Notes: generated by a model not told the origin, from the letters alone. 64,000 nt of DNA from Spirosoma telluris (GCA_003259005.1 QLII01000001.1:5162501-5226500), one strand, 5' to 3'; counted from the first letter of the stretch, positions 1 to 9,596 are shown. Made by a program: numbers and translations.

Positions 1-340
1 TATTAATAATGATCGACCGCGTCGCTGTTTGCGTAACGCCATTTACAGTTCGAGTTAGGGTAATAAGGTAAGTTCCAGGCGATTGATAGACGTGCTTAGC
101 CGTAGAATCACTGTTTTGCTTTGTGACAGTACCTCCGTCTCCGAAAGCCCATACACGCTTCGTTACTCCCGTTTTTACACTATCTGTAAATGTTAGCGAG
201 TCGGCTTTGCACTCCACATCTGGCGTACAGGCTTTACCACTAATTTTTATTTCCTGTGCCCAGGACGTAGTTAATCCTGCCATTAGGAACAGCACAGCCC
301 AAATTCCAACTACACGGATAAAACTGCTAAACGTTGACAT
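1..340 (-). CDS. Secreted PKD-domain protein, 5' part (3' end outside window)
   Basis: Read on the minus strand, an open frame runs from an ATG at 340-338 off the left edge (113 codons visible). Residues 1-29 are a signal peptide: a short polar start, a hydrophobic core (GIWAVLFLMAGL) and a TSWAQ cleavage region. Residues 30-113 match a PKD fold, with the typical FGDGG turn and a later YQSPGTYLITL strand. In Bacteroidota such proteins are usually long and end in a type IX secretion or gliding C-terminal domain, but that part is not visible. It is divergent from the PorP/SprF-like gene at 574, a common pairing. PKD identification is good; the full-length architecture is inferred. Confidence 0.75.
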   Translation of the reverse strand, partial: MSTFSSFIRVVGIWAVLFLMAGLTTSWAQEIKISGKACTPDVECKADSLTFTDSVKTGVTKRVWAFGDGGTVTKQNSDSTAKHVYQSPGTYLITLTRTVNGVTQTATRSIIIN

Positions 341-573
341 GAAGAAACGCTGAATAAAGCCACCCTCTCAAATTCACTCCCTCGGCATAACAACAACAGG
401 GGCATTACGTTAGTATAAACGACGGTGTTTCGTTAAAATTTTATCAACTGACTACCGTAAAAGCCCCTAAAATTCGCTTAATTTTATAGATTGTTGTGTT
501 CTTAAATACTTCGTTTGTGTTGATAACGTTGCAACAATAAAGTTGGCCCAGTCTTTGCCCTGATTTTGCCATT

Positions 574-1605
574 ATGCTTAAAAAATACATACTGACTCTT
601 TTGACACTGACCCTGAGCCGAATGGTCTTTGCGCAGGACCCTCAGTTTACTCAATTTTATGCGGCACCCATGTACCTGAACCCGGCCTTTGCCGGTTCGG
701 CGCTAGCGCCACGGATTACGGCGAACTATCGAAATCAATGGCCTGCCATCACCAACTACGTAACAACGATGGTTGCGGTGGATCATTTTATCGAAAAATA
801 CAACAGTGGTGTTGGTCTAATGATTCAGAGCGACAACCAGGGCCAGGGACGGATTCAGTCAACGGATATAGGGTTGCAATATGCATACCAATTCCAGGTA
901 AGTGAGTCGTCGTTTGTTCGTTTGGGTTTGCAAGGATCTTATGTAAACCGTAGCATCAACTACTTTGGCTTAACTACGGGCGACCAATTTACGGATCGTG
1001 GCTTTATTACGGGCAGTGTCTCGGGCGACCCAGCCTTACAAGGCGGACTTCCCACGAACAAATATCTTGACTTTTCGACCGGTGGGCTTTTTTATTCTGA
1101 CTGGTTCTGGGTAGGCCTGTCAGCGCACCACATTAACCGGCCTGCTCAGGGATTCTTTCTCAGTGAAAACGAACGATTACCTATGAAAACCAGCGTTCAG
1201 GCTGGGTTACGGATTCCATTAGGTGGCTTTACTGGCCTGGCCGATGAACAGGATCGGGAAATTAGTATATCGCCTGTTGTTATGTATAAGCACCAGGGCA
1301 AATACGACCAGTTAGATATAGGTGCTTACTTGACATACTCTCCTTTAACGATAGGTGCTTATTATCGCGGTATTCCTTTTAAGAAATACGACCAAACGCT
1401 CAACAACCACGATGCGGTGGCTGCGCTGGTTGGCTGGCGTATGGAAAAATTCTCCATTGGCTATAGCTACGACGTCACGATTTCAACGCTTGGCAATAGT
1501 GGTGGGTCCCATGAATTGTCGCTATCCTATATTTTTGACAAGCCAGAAAGGGGTCGCCCGAGTGTAAAACGCCGGGATAAGAAACTGCCTTGCCCGAAGT
1601 TTTAA
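574..1605 (+). CDS. PorP/SprF family type IX secretion system membrane protein
   Basis: 343 aa with a signal peptide (LTLSRMVFAQ) followed by DPQFTQFYAAPMYLNPAFAG, the hallmark N-terminus of the PorP/SprF family. The rest is an outer-membrane beta-barrel of alternating aromatic strands. Family members sit in the outer membrane and help the type IX secretion system export or attach gliding adhesins, often next to the gene of a large PKD/CHU-type secreted protein. Here that neighbour is the divergent PKD gene at 1-340. The tail after the last barrel strand is short and basic. Many paralogues exist per genome, so this one is probably dedicated to its neighbour rather than being the core PorP. 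Confidence 0.88.
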   Translation: MLKKYILTLLTLTLSRMVFAQDPQFTQFYAAPMYLNPAFAGSALAPRITANYRNQWPAITNYVTTMVAVDHFIEKYNSGVGLMIQSDNQGQGRIQSTDIGLQYAYQFQVSESSFVRLGLQGSYVNRSINYFGLTTGDQFTDRGFITGSVSGDPALQGGLPTNKYLDFSTGGLFYSDWFWVGLSAHHINRPAQGFFLSENERLPMKTSVQAGLRIPLGGFTGLADEQDREISISPVVMYKHQGKYDQLDIGAYLTYSPLTIGAYYRGIPFKKYDQTLNNHDAVAALVGWRMEKFSIGYSYDVTISTLGNSGGSHELSLSYIFDKPERGRPSVKRRDKKLPCPKF

Positions 1606-1688
1606 TAACTTTCTCCCATTGCCTGACAGCCTGAAAATCTGGCATCCGGCCCAAAAGCTTATCTTTACAAAACATAAAGAAAAGCCAA

Positions 1689-2306
1689 ATGAGCGCAACC
1701 TCACGAATGCGATCGCGTAATTCGCTGGCGACCCGTAAGATCCCTGCTTCATTACTCTATGAAGAAATTGACGGTGTGCCCTATTACTACAAGGGCTATC
1801 GATCTGTGTTGTCGCGGCAAAAAACAAGAGAAGATATTATGGGAGCCAGTGCGTTGCAGTCAGCGATTGTTTCGCTGCTTATCCATATTTTATACAAATA
1901 CCTACCCTTTGATGATTATTTGATTGCAACGAATGAACCTGGCCTTCATATAGCCACGGGTAGTAATCTCTCCAACGATATTGCGGTATTCAATCAAAGC
2001 AGTTTACCAACTCCTTTAGACGATAAATATTTCTCAGTTCCTCCCAAGGTTGTCATTGAAGTTGATGTAAAAATTGACCTACCCATCAACCTGAGCGAAA
2101 CCGAATATGTTTACGATAAAACCCAAAAGATGCTTGATTTTGGCGTTCAAAAGGTCATTTGGATCTTGACGAAGACCCGCCGAACACTTATCGCGGAACC
2201 CAACGAACGCTGGATTTTAACGGATTGGGATGATACCGTTGAGATTATGCCTGGGTGCAGTTTTGTAATGAATCCATTGCTACGGTCAAAGGGAGTGATA
2301 CTGTGA
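1689..2306 (+). CDS. Uma2 family endonuclease-like protein
   Basis: 205 aa. The central part resembles the Uma2/DUF820 family, a restriction-endonuclease-like fold: an acidic SNDIAVF segment near residue 98, then PKVVIEVDVKID around residues 118-129 and a YDKTQKMLDFGVQKVIWI helix-strand around 143-160. These correspond to the D...ExK core and the conserved region behind it. Function of the family is not settled; it is abundant in Cyanobacteria and Cytophagales and usually occurs in many copies. The stop overlaps the start of the next gene (TGATG), which suggests translational coupling. Confidence 0.8.
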   Translation: MSATSRMRSRNSLATRKIPASLLYEEIDGVPYYYKGYRSVLSRQKTREDIMGASALQSAIVSLLIHILYKYLPFDDYLIATNEPGLHIATGSNLSNDIAVFNQSSLPTPLDDKYFSVPPKVVIEVDVKIDLPINLSETEYVYDKTQKMLDFGVQKVIWILTKTRRTLIAEPNERWILTDWDDTVEIMPGCSFVMNPLLRSKGVIL

Positions 2307-2617
2307 TGCATAAGCCCTATCAGGAGGTATTTAAGCATTTACCGGATTTTGAGATAACCTACCACATTTTATCTCCCGAAGAAGGTGGTAGCAAAATGCC
2401 TGCTTTTCAGGGTATACGCTGGGATTTTACTTATGAAGAATATCCCAGCGAAAGATTTATGATCTATCCCGAAATCATAGACGTGAGTACAAATGGGATA
2501 TTCGCGCCAGGAATACCAATTCCAAAATTTGGCATGGCAACTATGTGGGTATTAAATCCTCAGTTACATCCTGTTCATCAAAAGCGAATAAAAGTAGGTG
2601 TTAGGGGTATTTTATAG
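2306..2617 (+). CDS. Small hypothetical protein, EF-Tu domain-3-like barrel
   Basis: 103 aa when started at the ATG at 2306, which overlaps the Uma2 stop; an in-frame start 51 bases upstream exists but would run inside the Uma2 gene. The pattern LSPEEGGSKMPAFQGIRWDF, a later PEIIDVSTNGIFAPG stretch and the end RIKVGVRGIL recall the C-terminal barrel of EF-Tu-like proteins, which occurs as stand-alone small proteins of unknown role. No catalytic residues are apparent. The coupling to the Uma2 gene suggests co-expression. The resemblance is by eye and the function is unknown. Confidence 0.6.
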   Translation: MHKPYQEVFKHLPDFEITYHILSPEEGGSKMPAFQGIRWDFTYEEYPSERFMIYPEIIDVSTNGIFAPGIPIPKFGMATMWVLNPQLHPVHQKRIKVGVRGIL

Positions 2618-2719
2618 AAGCCCCGCATAAAGTTGGCGTCTGTGAAGTCACCCGAATTATCGGCTTATTTAGTAACCCGACAGCATAATGGCTTTTACTG
2701 TCAGGTTACTATTCAAGAA

Positions 2720-4386
2720 TTACCCTAACTTCTTATACCGAATCCGGGTTGGCGTGGCATCAGTACCTAATCGTTTGCGTCGGTTCTCTTCATATTCAGA
2801 AAAATTACCCTCAAACCAATACACTTGTGAATCGCCTTCAAAGGCCAGAATGTGGGTGGCAATGCGATCCAGGAACCAGCGATCGTGGCTGATGACAACA
2901 GCACAACCTGCGAAGTTTTCTAAACCTTCTTCCAGCGCCCGTAAAGTATTTACATCAAGATCATTGGTCGGCTCATCCAATAATAACAGGTTTGCGCCTT
3001 CCTTAAGTGTCATTGCCAGGTGAACCCGATTGCGTTCACCACCCGATAGGGTTCCGATTTTCTTTTCCTGATCGGCTCCGCCAAAGTTAAACCGACTCAC
3101 GTAAGCACGCGCATTCGATTGCTTACCACCCATCATAATCCAATCGTTACCGCCAGAAATCGTTTCATAGACCGTTTTGTTAGGGTCTAAGCCATCGTGT
3201 TCCTGATCAACATAAGCCACTTTTACGGTTTCGCCTACGTCAAACGTACCTGAGTCGGGTTTGTCGCGACCTGTGATAAGTTTGAAGAGTGTTGTTTTCC
3301 CAGCTCCGTTTGGGCCTATGATACCCACAATACCACCCTGTGGTAGTCGAAAACCCAGATGCTCAAACAGAAGTCGGTCGCCGAAGGCTTTGGAAACATC
3401 CTCAGCCTCAATAACTTTAGCGCCTAGCCGTGGGCCTGCCGGGATGAAAATTTCAAGTTTTTCATCCCGCTGTTTGGCGTCTTCATTTAAGAGTCGTTCA
3501 TATGCCCCTAACCGCGCTTTCGACTTGGCCTGGCGTGCTTTTGGTGCCATTTTCACCCACTCCAATTCACGCTGAAGGGTTTTCTGCCGCTTCGACTCTG
3601 TCTTTTCTTCTTTAGCCAGTCGGTTTTGTTTCTGCTCTAGCCACGATGAATAATTCCCTTTCCAGGGGATACCCTCTCCCGGTCGAGTTCAAGAATCCAA
3701 CCGGCCACATTATCCAGGAAATAGCGATCGTGCGTTACGGCAATAACGGTTCCCGAGTACTGCCGGAGGTGTTCTTCCAGCCATAATACAGACTCAGCAT
3801 CAAGGTGGTTCGTTGGCTCATCAAGCAACAATACATCAGGTTGCTGAAGCAATAACCGACACAAGGCTACCCGGCGTTTTTCGCCACCAGACAGGTTACC
3901 AATCAGAGCATCGGATGGCGGGCAACGTAAGGCATCCATTGCCCGTTCGAGCTTCTGGTCAAGTTCCCAGGCATTATAATGATCCAATTTTTCCTGAACC
4001 TCACCTTGCCGGTTAATAAGTTTATCGAAGTCGGCATCGGGATCGCCAAAGGCTTCATTAATCTCATCAAACTCTTTCAAAAGGTTCACAACTTCCTGTA
4101 CACCTTCTTCTACAACTTCTCGTACTGTTTTGCCAGCCTCAAATTTTGGTTCCTGCTCTAGCATCCCGACGGAATAGCCGGGCGAGAAAACAACTTCTCC
4201 GGTATAATTTTTGTCTATACCTGCAATGATGCGTAATAAGGTTGATTTACCGGAACCATTCAGCCCCAAAACACCAATTTTTGCACCATAAAAAAAGGAA
4301 AGGTAGATGTTCTTTAGGATTTGTCGGTTAGGCGGAATATTTTTACTCACGCCTGCCATAGAGAAAATTATGGTTTCCTGACTCAT
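2720..4386 (-). pseudogene. ettA: Energy-dependent translational throttle protein EttA (ABC-F ATPase), one frameshift
   Basis: Two minus-strand frames together make one ABC-F protein. The start is the ATG at 4386 (MSQETIIFSMAGVSK); upstream in-frame codons are not homologous. The first ABC domain has LGLNGSGKSTLL, LSGGEKRRVAL and LLLDEPTNHLDA. The second has IGPNGAGKTTLF, LSGGERNRVHLA and LLLDEPTNDLDV. The frame breaks near 3678-3680: adding one C there (one G on the coding strand) restores LDRGEGIPWKGNYSSWLEQK, the expected linker, and gives 555 aa, the usual EttA length. EttA binds the ribosomal E site and gates entry into elongation according to ATP/ADP. The break is most likely a sequence error. 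It is divergent from the DUF349 gene. Confidence 0.9.
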
Positions 4387-4460
4387 TAATTTCTGATAGA
4401 TTTGTGGTTGGCAATTATCCTCAAAATTAACCCACAGCGCAGCCTTAACCAAGCACAGTA

Positions 4461-5737
4461 ATGGAAAACGCTTCACTGGTAGATGAATACGGTTACGTCA
4501 AAGACGGAAAGGTATTTTTGAAAGGCTACCTGAATTACGAAGACCGCCAAATCGGCGAAGTCAAACGCACCGAGCAGGAAGCGCTCGATTATTTTAAAAA
4601 TCGCTTCATCATCGCGGAGAACAAAGTCAGTCAGTTAGAGAAAGACATCGACGAGGCTCAGAACAAAGGCTCGTATCTAACTAAACTGGTTCAACTCCGC
4701 AAGAAACTGCTTGGCTTTGATGCTTTAGGGATTTCCCTCCCCTGCTCGATCGTTTAGACGAGCAAGAAAAGTTGTTGGCCGATTTAATTACGGTCAATCA
4801 ACGAAAAAATCATGACATTAAGCGGGCCTTGATTGCCGAAGCTGAAGCCATTGTCGACAGTACTGACTGGCGGACAACAGCCGATGAATTACAGGAAATC
4901 AAGACCAAATGGATCAAGACTGGCCCCGTTGATAAGTCAATTGAGGCAGAAGTGGAAGGCCGGTTTCAGGAACTGCTGGATGGGTTCTTTCAGCGTCGGC
5001 GTGAGTTCTTCAATGAGCAAAACAAGGTTATTCAGGAACGCCTGGATAAGTACGACGAACTTATTCGGCTGGCTTTCCGAGCTAACCGTCTGGGTGATCT
5101 GGACGCTGCGTTTCAGGAGGTTCGGCGGCTCAACAATGCCTGGAAGGCGGTTGGCGAGGTCCCGATCAAGAAAAGTGGTAAACTGTACAAGCAGTTTAAG
5201 AAAGCCACGACCATGTTTTACGCCAAGTACAACGACGCGAAAGGCATTGTGCTGGTACCCAAAATTGATCCGCGCATAGAAGCGCAGATGAAAATGGCCG
5301 ATGAAGTGGAGAGACTCTCCAAACAATCCGACATTTTTGCAGCTGCTGAGCGAGCTAAAGTGTTGCTCAATAGCTGGAAAGAAATTCGGGTACCCTTTAA
5401 ACTACAGGACAAAGTCGTTAACGAACGTTTCCGGGCGGCCTGCGACAAAATTTTTGAACTGAGTTATCTGGGGCGCGTTCTAACCCGGAAGTATCCTGCT
5501 TTTGAACTTAAAAGCCAGTCGGAGCAAATTCGGACAAAAATTCGGGAAATGGAATATCTCGTTAAACGCGAGAAAAACGACCTGCAATTTGCGTTACAGG
5601 ATGCCGACGGCCTTGACCCGAACAACGATGCCGACAAGCAGATTCTGAACAAAATCAATACCCAGAAGCGCAAGATCGCAATGAAAGAAACGATTCTGCG
5701 TGAGTTACAGAAGCAACTGGAAACCGCTGGCTATTAA
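4461..5737 (+). pseudogene. DUF349 domain-containing protein, one frameshift
   Basis: Starts at ATG 4461 (MENASLVDEYGYVKDGKVFL) and breaks at the GGG of 4728-4730. Adding one G gives LGDFPPLLDRLDEQEKLLAD and a 425-aa product. The protein is mostly helical and highly charged, with repeated helical modules containing W-K-x-[IV] motifs such as LNSWKEI and LNNAWKAVGEVP, typical of DUF349 repeats. A final coiled coil runs up to the stop. The family is widespread in Bacteroidota and its function is unknown. A terminator hairpin follows at 5758. It is probably intact in the organism, because the frame break is a homopolymer miscount like the others in this window. Confidence 0.82.
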
Positions 5738-5757
5738 TAAAGTTATGGTAACAAATG

Positions 5758-5790
5758 AAACGTGCCCCGATTATAAACCGGGGCACGTTT
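5758..5790 (+). terminator. Rho-independent terminator after the DUF349 gene
   Basis: A perfect 12-bp stem (AAACGTGCCCCG with its complement) and a 9-nt loop, ending in a short T run. It lies about 20 bases after the DUF349 stop and before the Rof-like gene. Confidence 0.8.
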
Positions 5791-5815
5791 TGCGTTTTGG
5801 CATTGTTATCTGAAT

Positions 5816-6091
5816 ATGGAAACGAACCTGATTACATCTGACCTTATTCCTTCCGATACGGACTTTCGTGCGGCTATTGTCCCTGGTAAATTTGTTCGGC
5901 TTGAGTACCTTACCGATCTGAGTGAGTTTATTAAAGCGGATGTAATGATTAAGCAACTTATGTACGAAAATGGTGCAGAGTGGCTTGAATTAGCCACGGG
6001 CGAAACTATACCTTTTGATCGTGTTGTAAGCGTTTCAGGCAAATTATCACCAAAATATCCTGGTTATGGTAATTACTCCTGTGATTGTTAA
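5816..6091 (+). CDS. Rof-like (Rho-binding antiterminator-like) small protein
   Basis: 91 aa. The segment from about residue 26 to 75 (VRLEYLTD..., IKQLMYENGAEWLELATGE, FDRVVSVSGK) follows the small Sm-like beta-barrel pattern of Rof/YaeO proteins, which bind Rho and reduce termination. Compared with enterobacterial Rof the N-terminus is different and the C-terminus ends in a short Cys-rich tail (YSCDC). It stands alone between two terminators. The assignment rests on the strand pattern and the ENGAEWLEL...VSVSGK signature; a generic barrel of unknown role is the alternative. Confidence 0.5.
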   Translation: METNLITSDLIPSDTDFRAAIVPGKFVRLEYLTDLSEFIKADVMIKQLMYENGAEWLELATGETIPFDRVVSVSGKLSPKYPGYGNYSCDC

Positions 6092-6114
6092 AGTATAGCC
6101 ATAAGAAAATATAT

Positions 6115-6156
6115 AAGCCAAAATGCCAAGGGTTCGAGCCCTTGGCATTTTGGCTT
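6115..6156. terminator. Bidirectional terminator between the Rof-like gene and serS
   Basis: A perfect 18-bp inverted repeat (AAGCCAAAATGCCAAGGG) with a 6-nt loop lies between two convergent genes. A/T-rich arm ends allow it to work in both directions. Confidence 0.8.
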
Positions 6157-6175
6157 TACTAAAGTCTGCATTGCC

Positions 6176-7447
6176 TTACTCAATCATCTCAAACCCACAA
6201 TATGGAACCAGCACTTTCGGAATTCGAATACCTTCTGGTGTTTGGTTATTTTCCAGAATTGACGCCAGAATACGAGGAAGGGCTAACGCAGAGCCATTGA
6301 GCGTGTGCATTAACTGCATCTTGCCTTCGATTTTCGAGCGGAGTTTGAGTCGATTAGCCTGGTAGGTCTCGAAATTAGACACTGAGCTAACTTCCAGCCA
6401 ACGCTGTTGAGCGGCAGACCAGACTTCCATGTCGTAGGTAAGCGCCGAGGTGAAGCCCATATCGCCCCCACAAAGCCGCAGAACACGGTAAGGTAATTCC
6501 AGTTTTTGCAACAAGCTTTGCACATGCAGACTCATTTCCTCCAGAGCCGCGTACGAATTTTCAGGTTTCTCAATCCGGACAATTTCAACCTTGTCAAACT
6601 GATGCAGTCGATTCAAGCCACGCACGTGCGCGCCCCAAGAACCTGCTTCACGCCGGAAACAGGGCGTGTAACCAACGTTTTTAACGGGCAGTTGATTTTC
6701 AGGTAAAATTACGTCCCGATAAATGTTGGTGATGGGTACTTCGGCCGTTGGAATCAGGTACAGCTTTTCTTCCGTTATAAAATACATCTGCCCTTCTTTA
6801 TCCGGCAGTTGTCCCGTTCCGAAACCGGAATCTTCGTTGACGACAATGGGCGGCTGCACTTCAATGTAGCCTGCTTTCATAGCCTCATCCAGGAAGAAAT
6901 TAATCATGGCTCGCTGGATTCGCGCGCCTTTGCCTTTGTAAACCGGGAAACCTGCACCCGCAATCTTAACCCCTAACTCGAAGTCAATGATGTCATACTT
7001 CTTAATCAGATCCCAGTGCGGCTGCGCTTTTTCGTGAAGCGTGGGTCTCTCGCCATGTTCTAATACAACTTCATTATCGTCGGCAGTACGCCCTTCAGGT
7101 ACGCTGCTGTGGGGCAGGTTTGGGATCGTAACTAAAACCGTTTGCAAATCAGTTTCAACCTGCCTGAGGGAATCGGCGAGGTCTTTCGAGCGCGCTTTCA
7201 GATCTGCGGTTTCAGCTTTAGCAGCTTCGGCGGCAACTTTATCACCGGCTTTCATCAACGCGCCTATTTGGCCTGCTCTAGCATTGGATTGGGCTAATAC
7301 ATCGTCAAGTTCGCGTTGAGTATCCCGTCGTTGCTGATCGAGCGTGAGCACTTGTTCAACAACAGCCTCGGCATTGGCAAAATTTCGTTTGCGCAGGCCC
7401 GCCAAAGTGGTGTCTTTATTCTCGCGGATAAAATTGAGTTGAAGCAT
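6176..7447 (-). CDS. serS: Seryl-tRNA synthetase
   Basis: 423 aa, the normal length. The N-terminal part (residues 1 to about 105) is the long antiparallel coiled coil that grips the tRNA long variable arm. The class II catalytic core follows, with TAEVPITNIYRD, motif 2 (FRREAGSWG) and motif 3 (GDMGFTSALTYDMEVW ... ETYQANRLKLR). It attaches serine to tRNA-Ser (and tRNA-Sec where present) in the cytosol. The frame is intact. The start MLQLNFIREN is the standard SerRS N-terminus. lysC lies 64 bases upstream on the same strand, so co-transcription is possible. Confidence 0.97.
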   Translation of the reverse strand: MLQLNFIRENKDTTLAGLRKRNFANAEAVVEQVLTLDQQRRDTQRELDDVLAQSNARAGQIGALMKAGDKVAAEAAKAETADLKARSKDLADSLRQVETDLQTVLVTIPNLPHSSVPEGRTADDNEVVLEHGERPTLHEKAQPHWDLIKKYDIIDFELGVKIAGAGFPVYKGKGARIQRAMINFFLDEAMKAGYIEVQPPIVVNEDSGFGTGQLPDKEGQMYFITEEKLYLIPTAEVPITNIYRDVILPENQLPVKNVGYTPCFRREAGSWGAHVRGLNRLHQFDKVEIVRIEKPENSYAALEEMSLHVQSLLQKLELPYRVLRLCGGDMGFTSALTYDMEVWSAAQQRWLEVSSVSNFETYQANRLKLRSKIEGKMQLMHTLNGSALALPRILASILENNQTPEGIRIPKVLVPYCGFEMIE

Positions 7448-7511
7448 TCGTGTAATTGAGGTTCAGCACCCTTTTCAAAAGGCTGATAGTGAGTCAATAG
7501 TAGTTAGTAAG

Positions 7512-8840
7512 CTACGCTTTGGCAAACAGTCCATCATTCAAGGCATTCAAAGCCTCCGCTTTGTAGCGACCATGAACGAGTAAGGACAGGTTACTTTCCG
7601 TCCCACCATAGGAAATCATCCGAATCGGAATGTTTTTCATGGCGTTGAAAACCCGAACAGCAACACCTTGGTTATCAGCACTAAAGTTACCTACAATACA
7701 AATAATTGTCTGATCGTAATCGGGTTCTTCCAGCGTACAGAAGGTATTCAATTCATCTGTAATTTCCTGAATACGCTCTGTATTGTCGATGGTTACTGAC
7801 ACCGAAACTTCGGAGGTAGTTATCATATCGACCGGCGTTTTGTATTTTTCAAAAATCTCGAAAATACGACGCAGAAAACCGTAGGCATTCAGCATACGGG
7901 TCGAGTGAATATACAAAGCCGTAATGCCATCTTTAGCCGCAATTGCTTTAAACACCTGATCACTCGTTTTGTCGGCAATGAGCGTTCCGGGGGCACTGGG
8001 GTCCATCGTATTTTTCAGGCGTACCGGTACACCGAACATGCGTGCGGGCGTAATGGTAGACGGGTGCAGAATTTTCGCACCGAAGTAAGCCAGTTCAGCC
8101 GCTTCATCGAACGTCAACTCACGAACGGGAAATGTATTTTTCACGATTCGCGGGTCATTGTTATGCATCCCATCGATATCGGTCCAGATCTGAATTTCCT
8201 CTGCACGCATGGCTCCACCAATGAGCGAAGCTGTGTAATCCGAGCCACCCCGTTTGAGGTTATCTACTTCGCCACGCGGGTTCCGGCAGATAAAGCCTTG
8301 TGTGACAATAATCTGTTTATCAGCATGTACTGGTAGCATTTCGGCTAACTTCTGCTCAGTATACTGAATTTCAGGCTCATTGTCGGCATCAATCCGCATG
8401 AATTCCAGCGCAGGCAGCAACGTCGACGTTACGCCTTCTTCTGCCAGATAAGCCTGAAAAATCTGTGTACTCAGGAGTTCACCTTCAGCCACTAACTCTT
8501 TCTCCTGCTTCAGCGTGAATGGCTTAATACCCGTCAGTGAGCGAATAAAGGAAAATTCGTTATCTATAATTTTCTGCCCGGCGGCTTTGCCATCAGTTGT
8601 TTTATACAACTCATCGACAAAACTGTCATAATGCGCTTTGAGGGCATCAATTTTAGCGTTTGCCTCGGCATCATTGTTCGCCTTAAGCGATTCTCCAATG
8701 GCTAGCAGGGTATTCGTTGAGCCAGACAACGCTGACAGAACAACAATTTTGCGCGTATTGTCTTCGGTAATCAAGTTGCGAATCGACCGCATACGCTCGG
8801 GCTTCCCGACAGACGTACCGCCAAATTTCCAGACGTGCAT
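7512..8840 (-). CDS. lysC: Aspartate kinase (monofunctional, ACT-domain)
   Basis: 442 aa from the ATG at 8840 (MHVWKFGGTSVGKPERM); in-frame codons further up lie in a repeat and are not homologous. The KFGGTSVG substrate-binding motif is at residues 4-11. The GGSDYTASLIGG and TDIDGM motifs of the amino-acid kinase fold follow, and two ACT domains fill the last third (EVSVSVTIDN; IICIVGNF). It phosphorylates aspartate, the first step toward lysine, threonine and methionine. The ACT domains suggest feedback inhibition. It is not fused to homoserine dehydrogenase. A palindromic repeat sits directly upstream. Confidence 0.94.
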   Translation of the reverse strand: MHVWKFGGTSVGKPERMRSIRNLITEDNTRKIVVLSALSGSTNTLLAIGESLKANNDAEANAKIDALKAHYDSFVDELYKTTDGKAAGQKIIDNEFSFIRSLTGIKPFTLKQEKELVAEGELLSTQIFQAYLAEEGVTSTLLPALEFMRIDADNEPEIQYTEQKLAEMLPVHADKQIIVTQGFICRNPRGEVDNLKRGGSDYTASLIGGAMRAEEIQIWTDIDGMHNNDPRIVKNTFPVRELTFDEAAELAYFGAKILHPSTITPARMFGVPVRLKNTMDPSAPGTLIADKTSDQVFKAIAAKDGITALYIHSTRMLNAYGFLRRIFEIFEKYKTPVDMITTSEVSVSVTIDNTERIQEITDELNTFCTLEEPDYDQTIICIVGNFSADNQGVAVRVFNAMKNIPIRMISYGGTESNLSLLVHGRYKAEALNALNDGLFAKA

Positions 8841-8851
8841 TTTTTTAAGCG

Positions 8852-8920
8852 AAAGAGTGAATGAGTGAAAGAGCGAATAAGTTGCGAGCGAATCAACGCT
8901 CATTCACTCTTTCACTCTTT
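8852..8920. repeat. Palindromic word-repeat, GAGTGAA family
   Basis: Two 24-bp inverted arms (8852-8875 and 8897-8920) agree at 22 positions. Each is built from near-repeats of GAGTGAA. The element fills the gap between ribH and lysC, and its right arm overlaps the ribH stop codon (8919-8921). It could fold in the mRNA as a processing or attenuation hairpin. See related entries at 25935, 28723, 34758 and 35933. Confidence 0.85.
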
Positions 8921-9419
8921 AAAATTTACTATAGACTTGTTGTTGTAATCCGAGCATTTTGATGGCCGTGATGGCTGCTTCATCGCCTTTGTTGCCGTGT
9001 TTACCGCCCGCTCGATCAAGAGCCTGTTGTTGGTCGTTAGGTGTCAGAACACCAAAAATGACCGGTTTGTCGGTTTTCAGGCTAACATTTGTCAAGCCTT
9101 GTGCCACAGCATGGTTAATGTAGTCGTTGTGTTTGGTTTCGCCCTGAATAACACAACCCAGCGCAATTACGGCATCAATGTCATCGCGCTGGGCGAACCA
9201 CTGAGCCCCCAGACTTAATTCATAGCTTCCCGGCACATTACCCCGAATGATGTGTTCGGGCTTTGCGCCATGCTGGAGTAAGACTTGATAAGCCCCTTCG
9301 AATAAGGCCTCCGTGACTTCCGTATTCCATTCTGAAACCAGAATAGCGAACCGTCGACGACTAATATCAGGTAGCGCGTCAGTTGAAAAGACGCTAAGAT
9401 TTTTTAAGTCAGATGCCAT
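8919..9419 (-). CDS. ribH: 6,7-dimethyl-8-ribityllumazine synthase
   Basis: 166 aa. It catalyses the penultimate riboflavin step, condensing 5-amino-6-ribitylamino-uracil with dihydroxybutanone phosphate, and forms a capsid-like or pentameric assembly. Signature stretches are seen: SEWNTEVTEALFEGA, GNVPGSYELSLGAQW, ALGCVIQGETKHNDYI (with the catalytic His) and FGVLTPND. The frame is intact. It lies on the same strand as the TPR gene upstream and lysC downstream, but palindromes on both sides may limit read-through. No FMN riboswitch is seen. Confidence 0.96.
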   Translation of the reverse strand: MASDLKNLSVFSTDALPDISRRRFAILVSEWNTEVTEALFEGAYQVLLQHGAKPEHIIRGNVPGSYELSLGAQWFAQRDDIDAVIALGCVIQGETKHNDYINHAVAQGLTNVSLKTDKPVIFGVLTPNDQQQALDRAGGKHGNKGDEAAITAIKMLGLQQQVYSKF

Positions 9420-9423
9420 TTGT

Positions 9424-9529
9424 TTTTTGTCATGCTGACGAAGGAAGCATCTTCATCGAATGAGTTTTTAATCACCACTATATTTAATTGCTCTTAACGA
9501 AGATGCTTCCTTCATTAGCATGACAAAAA
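9424..9529. repeat. Palindromic repeat, TTTTGTCATGCTGA...GAAGCATCTTC family
   Basis: 31-bp inverted arms (9424-9454 and 9499-9529) differ at two positions and enclose a 44-nt A/T-rich centre. A related element lies at 46269-46361 with the same outer sequence. Both sit between genes of the same strand, here just upstream of ribH. It is an interspersed repeat, not a gene-specific regulator. Confidence 0.85.
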
Positions 9530-9540
9530 CAAAAACAAAA

Positions 9541-9572
9541 AAAGGACAAAACCGGAGTCGGTTTTGTCCTTT
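9541..9572 (-). terminator. Terminator after the TPR membrane protein gene
   Basis: A perfect 14-bp stem (AAAGGACAAAACCG) with a GAGT loop. Read on the minus strand it is followed by a T-rich tract. It lies 25 bases past the stop of the gene at 9597. Confidence 0.8.
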
Positions 9573-9596
9573 GCAGTATTGATTAGTCAAGTACGC

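Noticed and set aside
123..353. Plus-strand open frame of 76 codons
   Set aside because: It is the shadow of the minus-strand PKD gene, which has a signal peptide and a recognisable fold.
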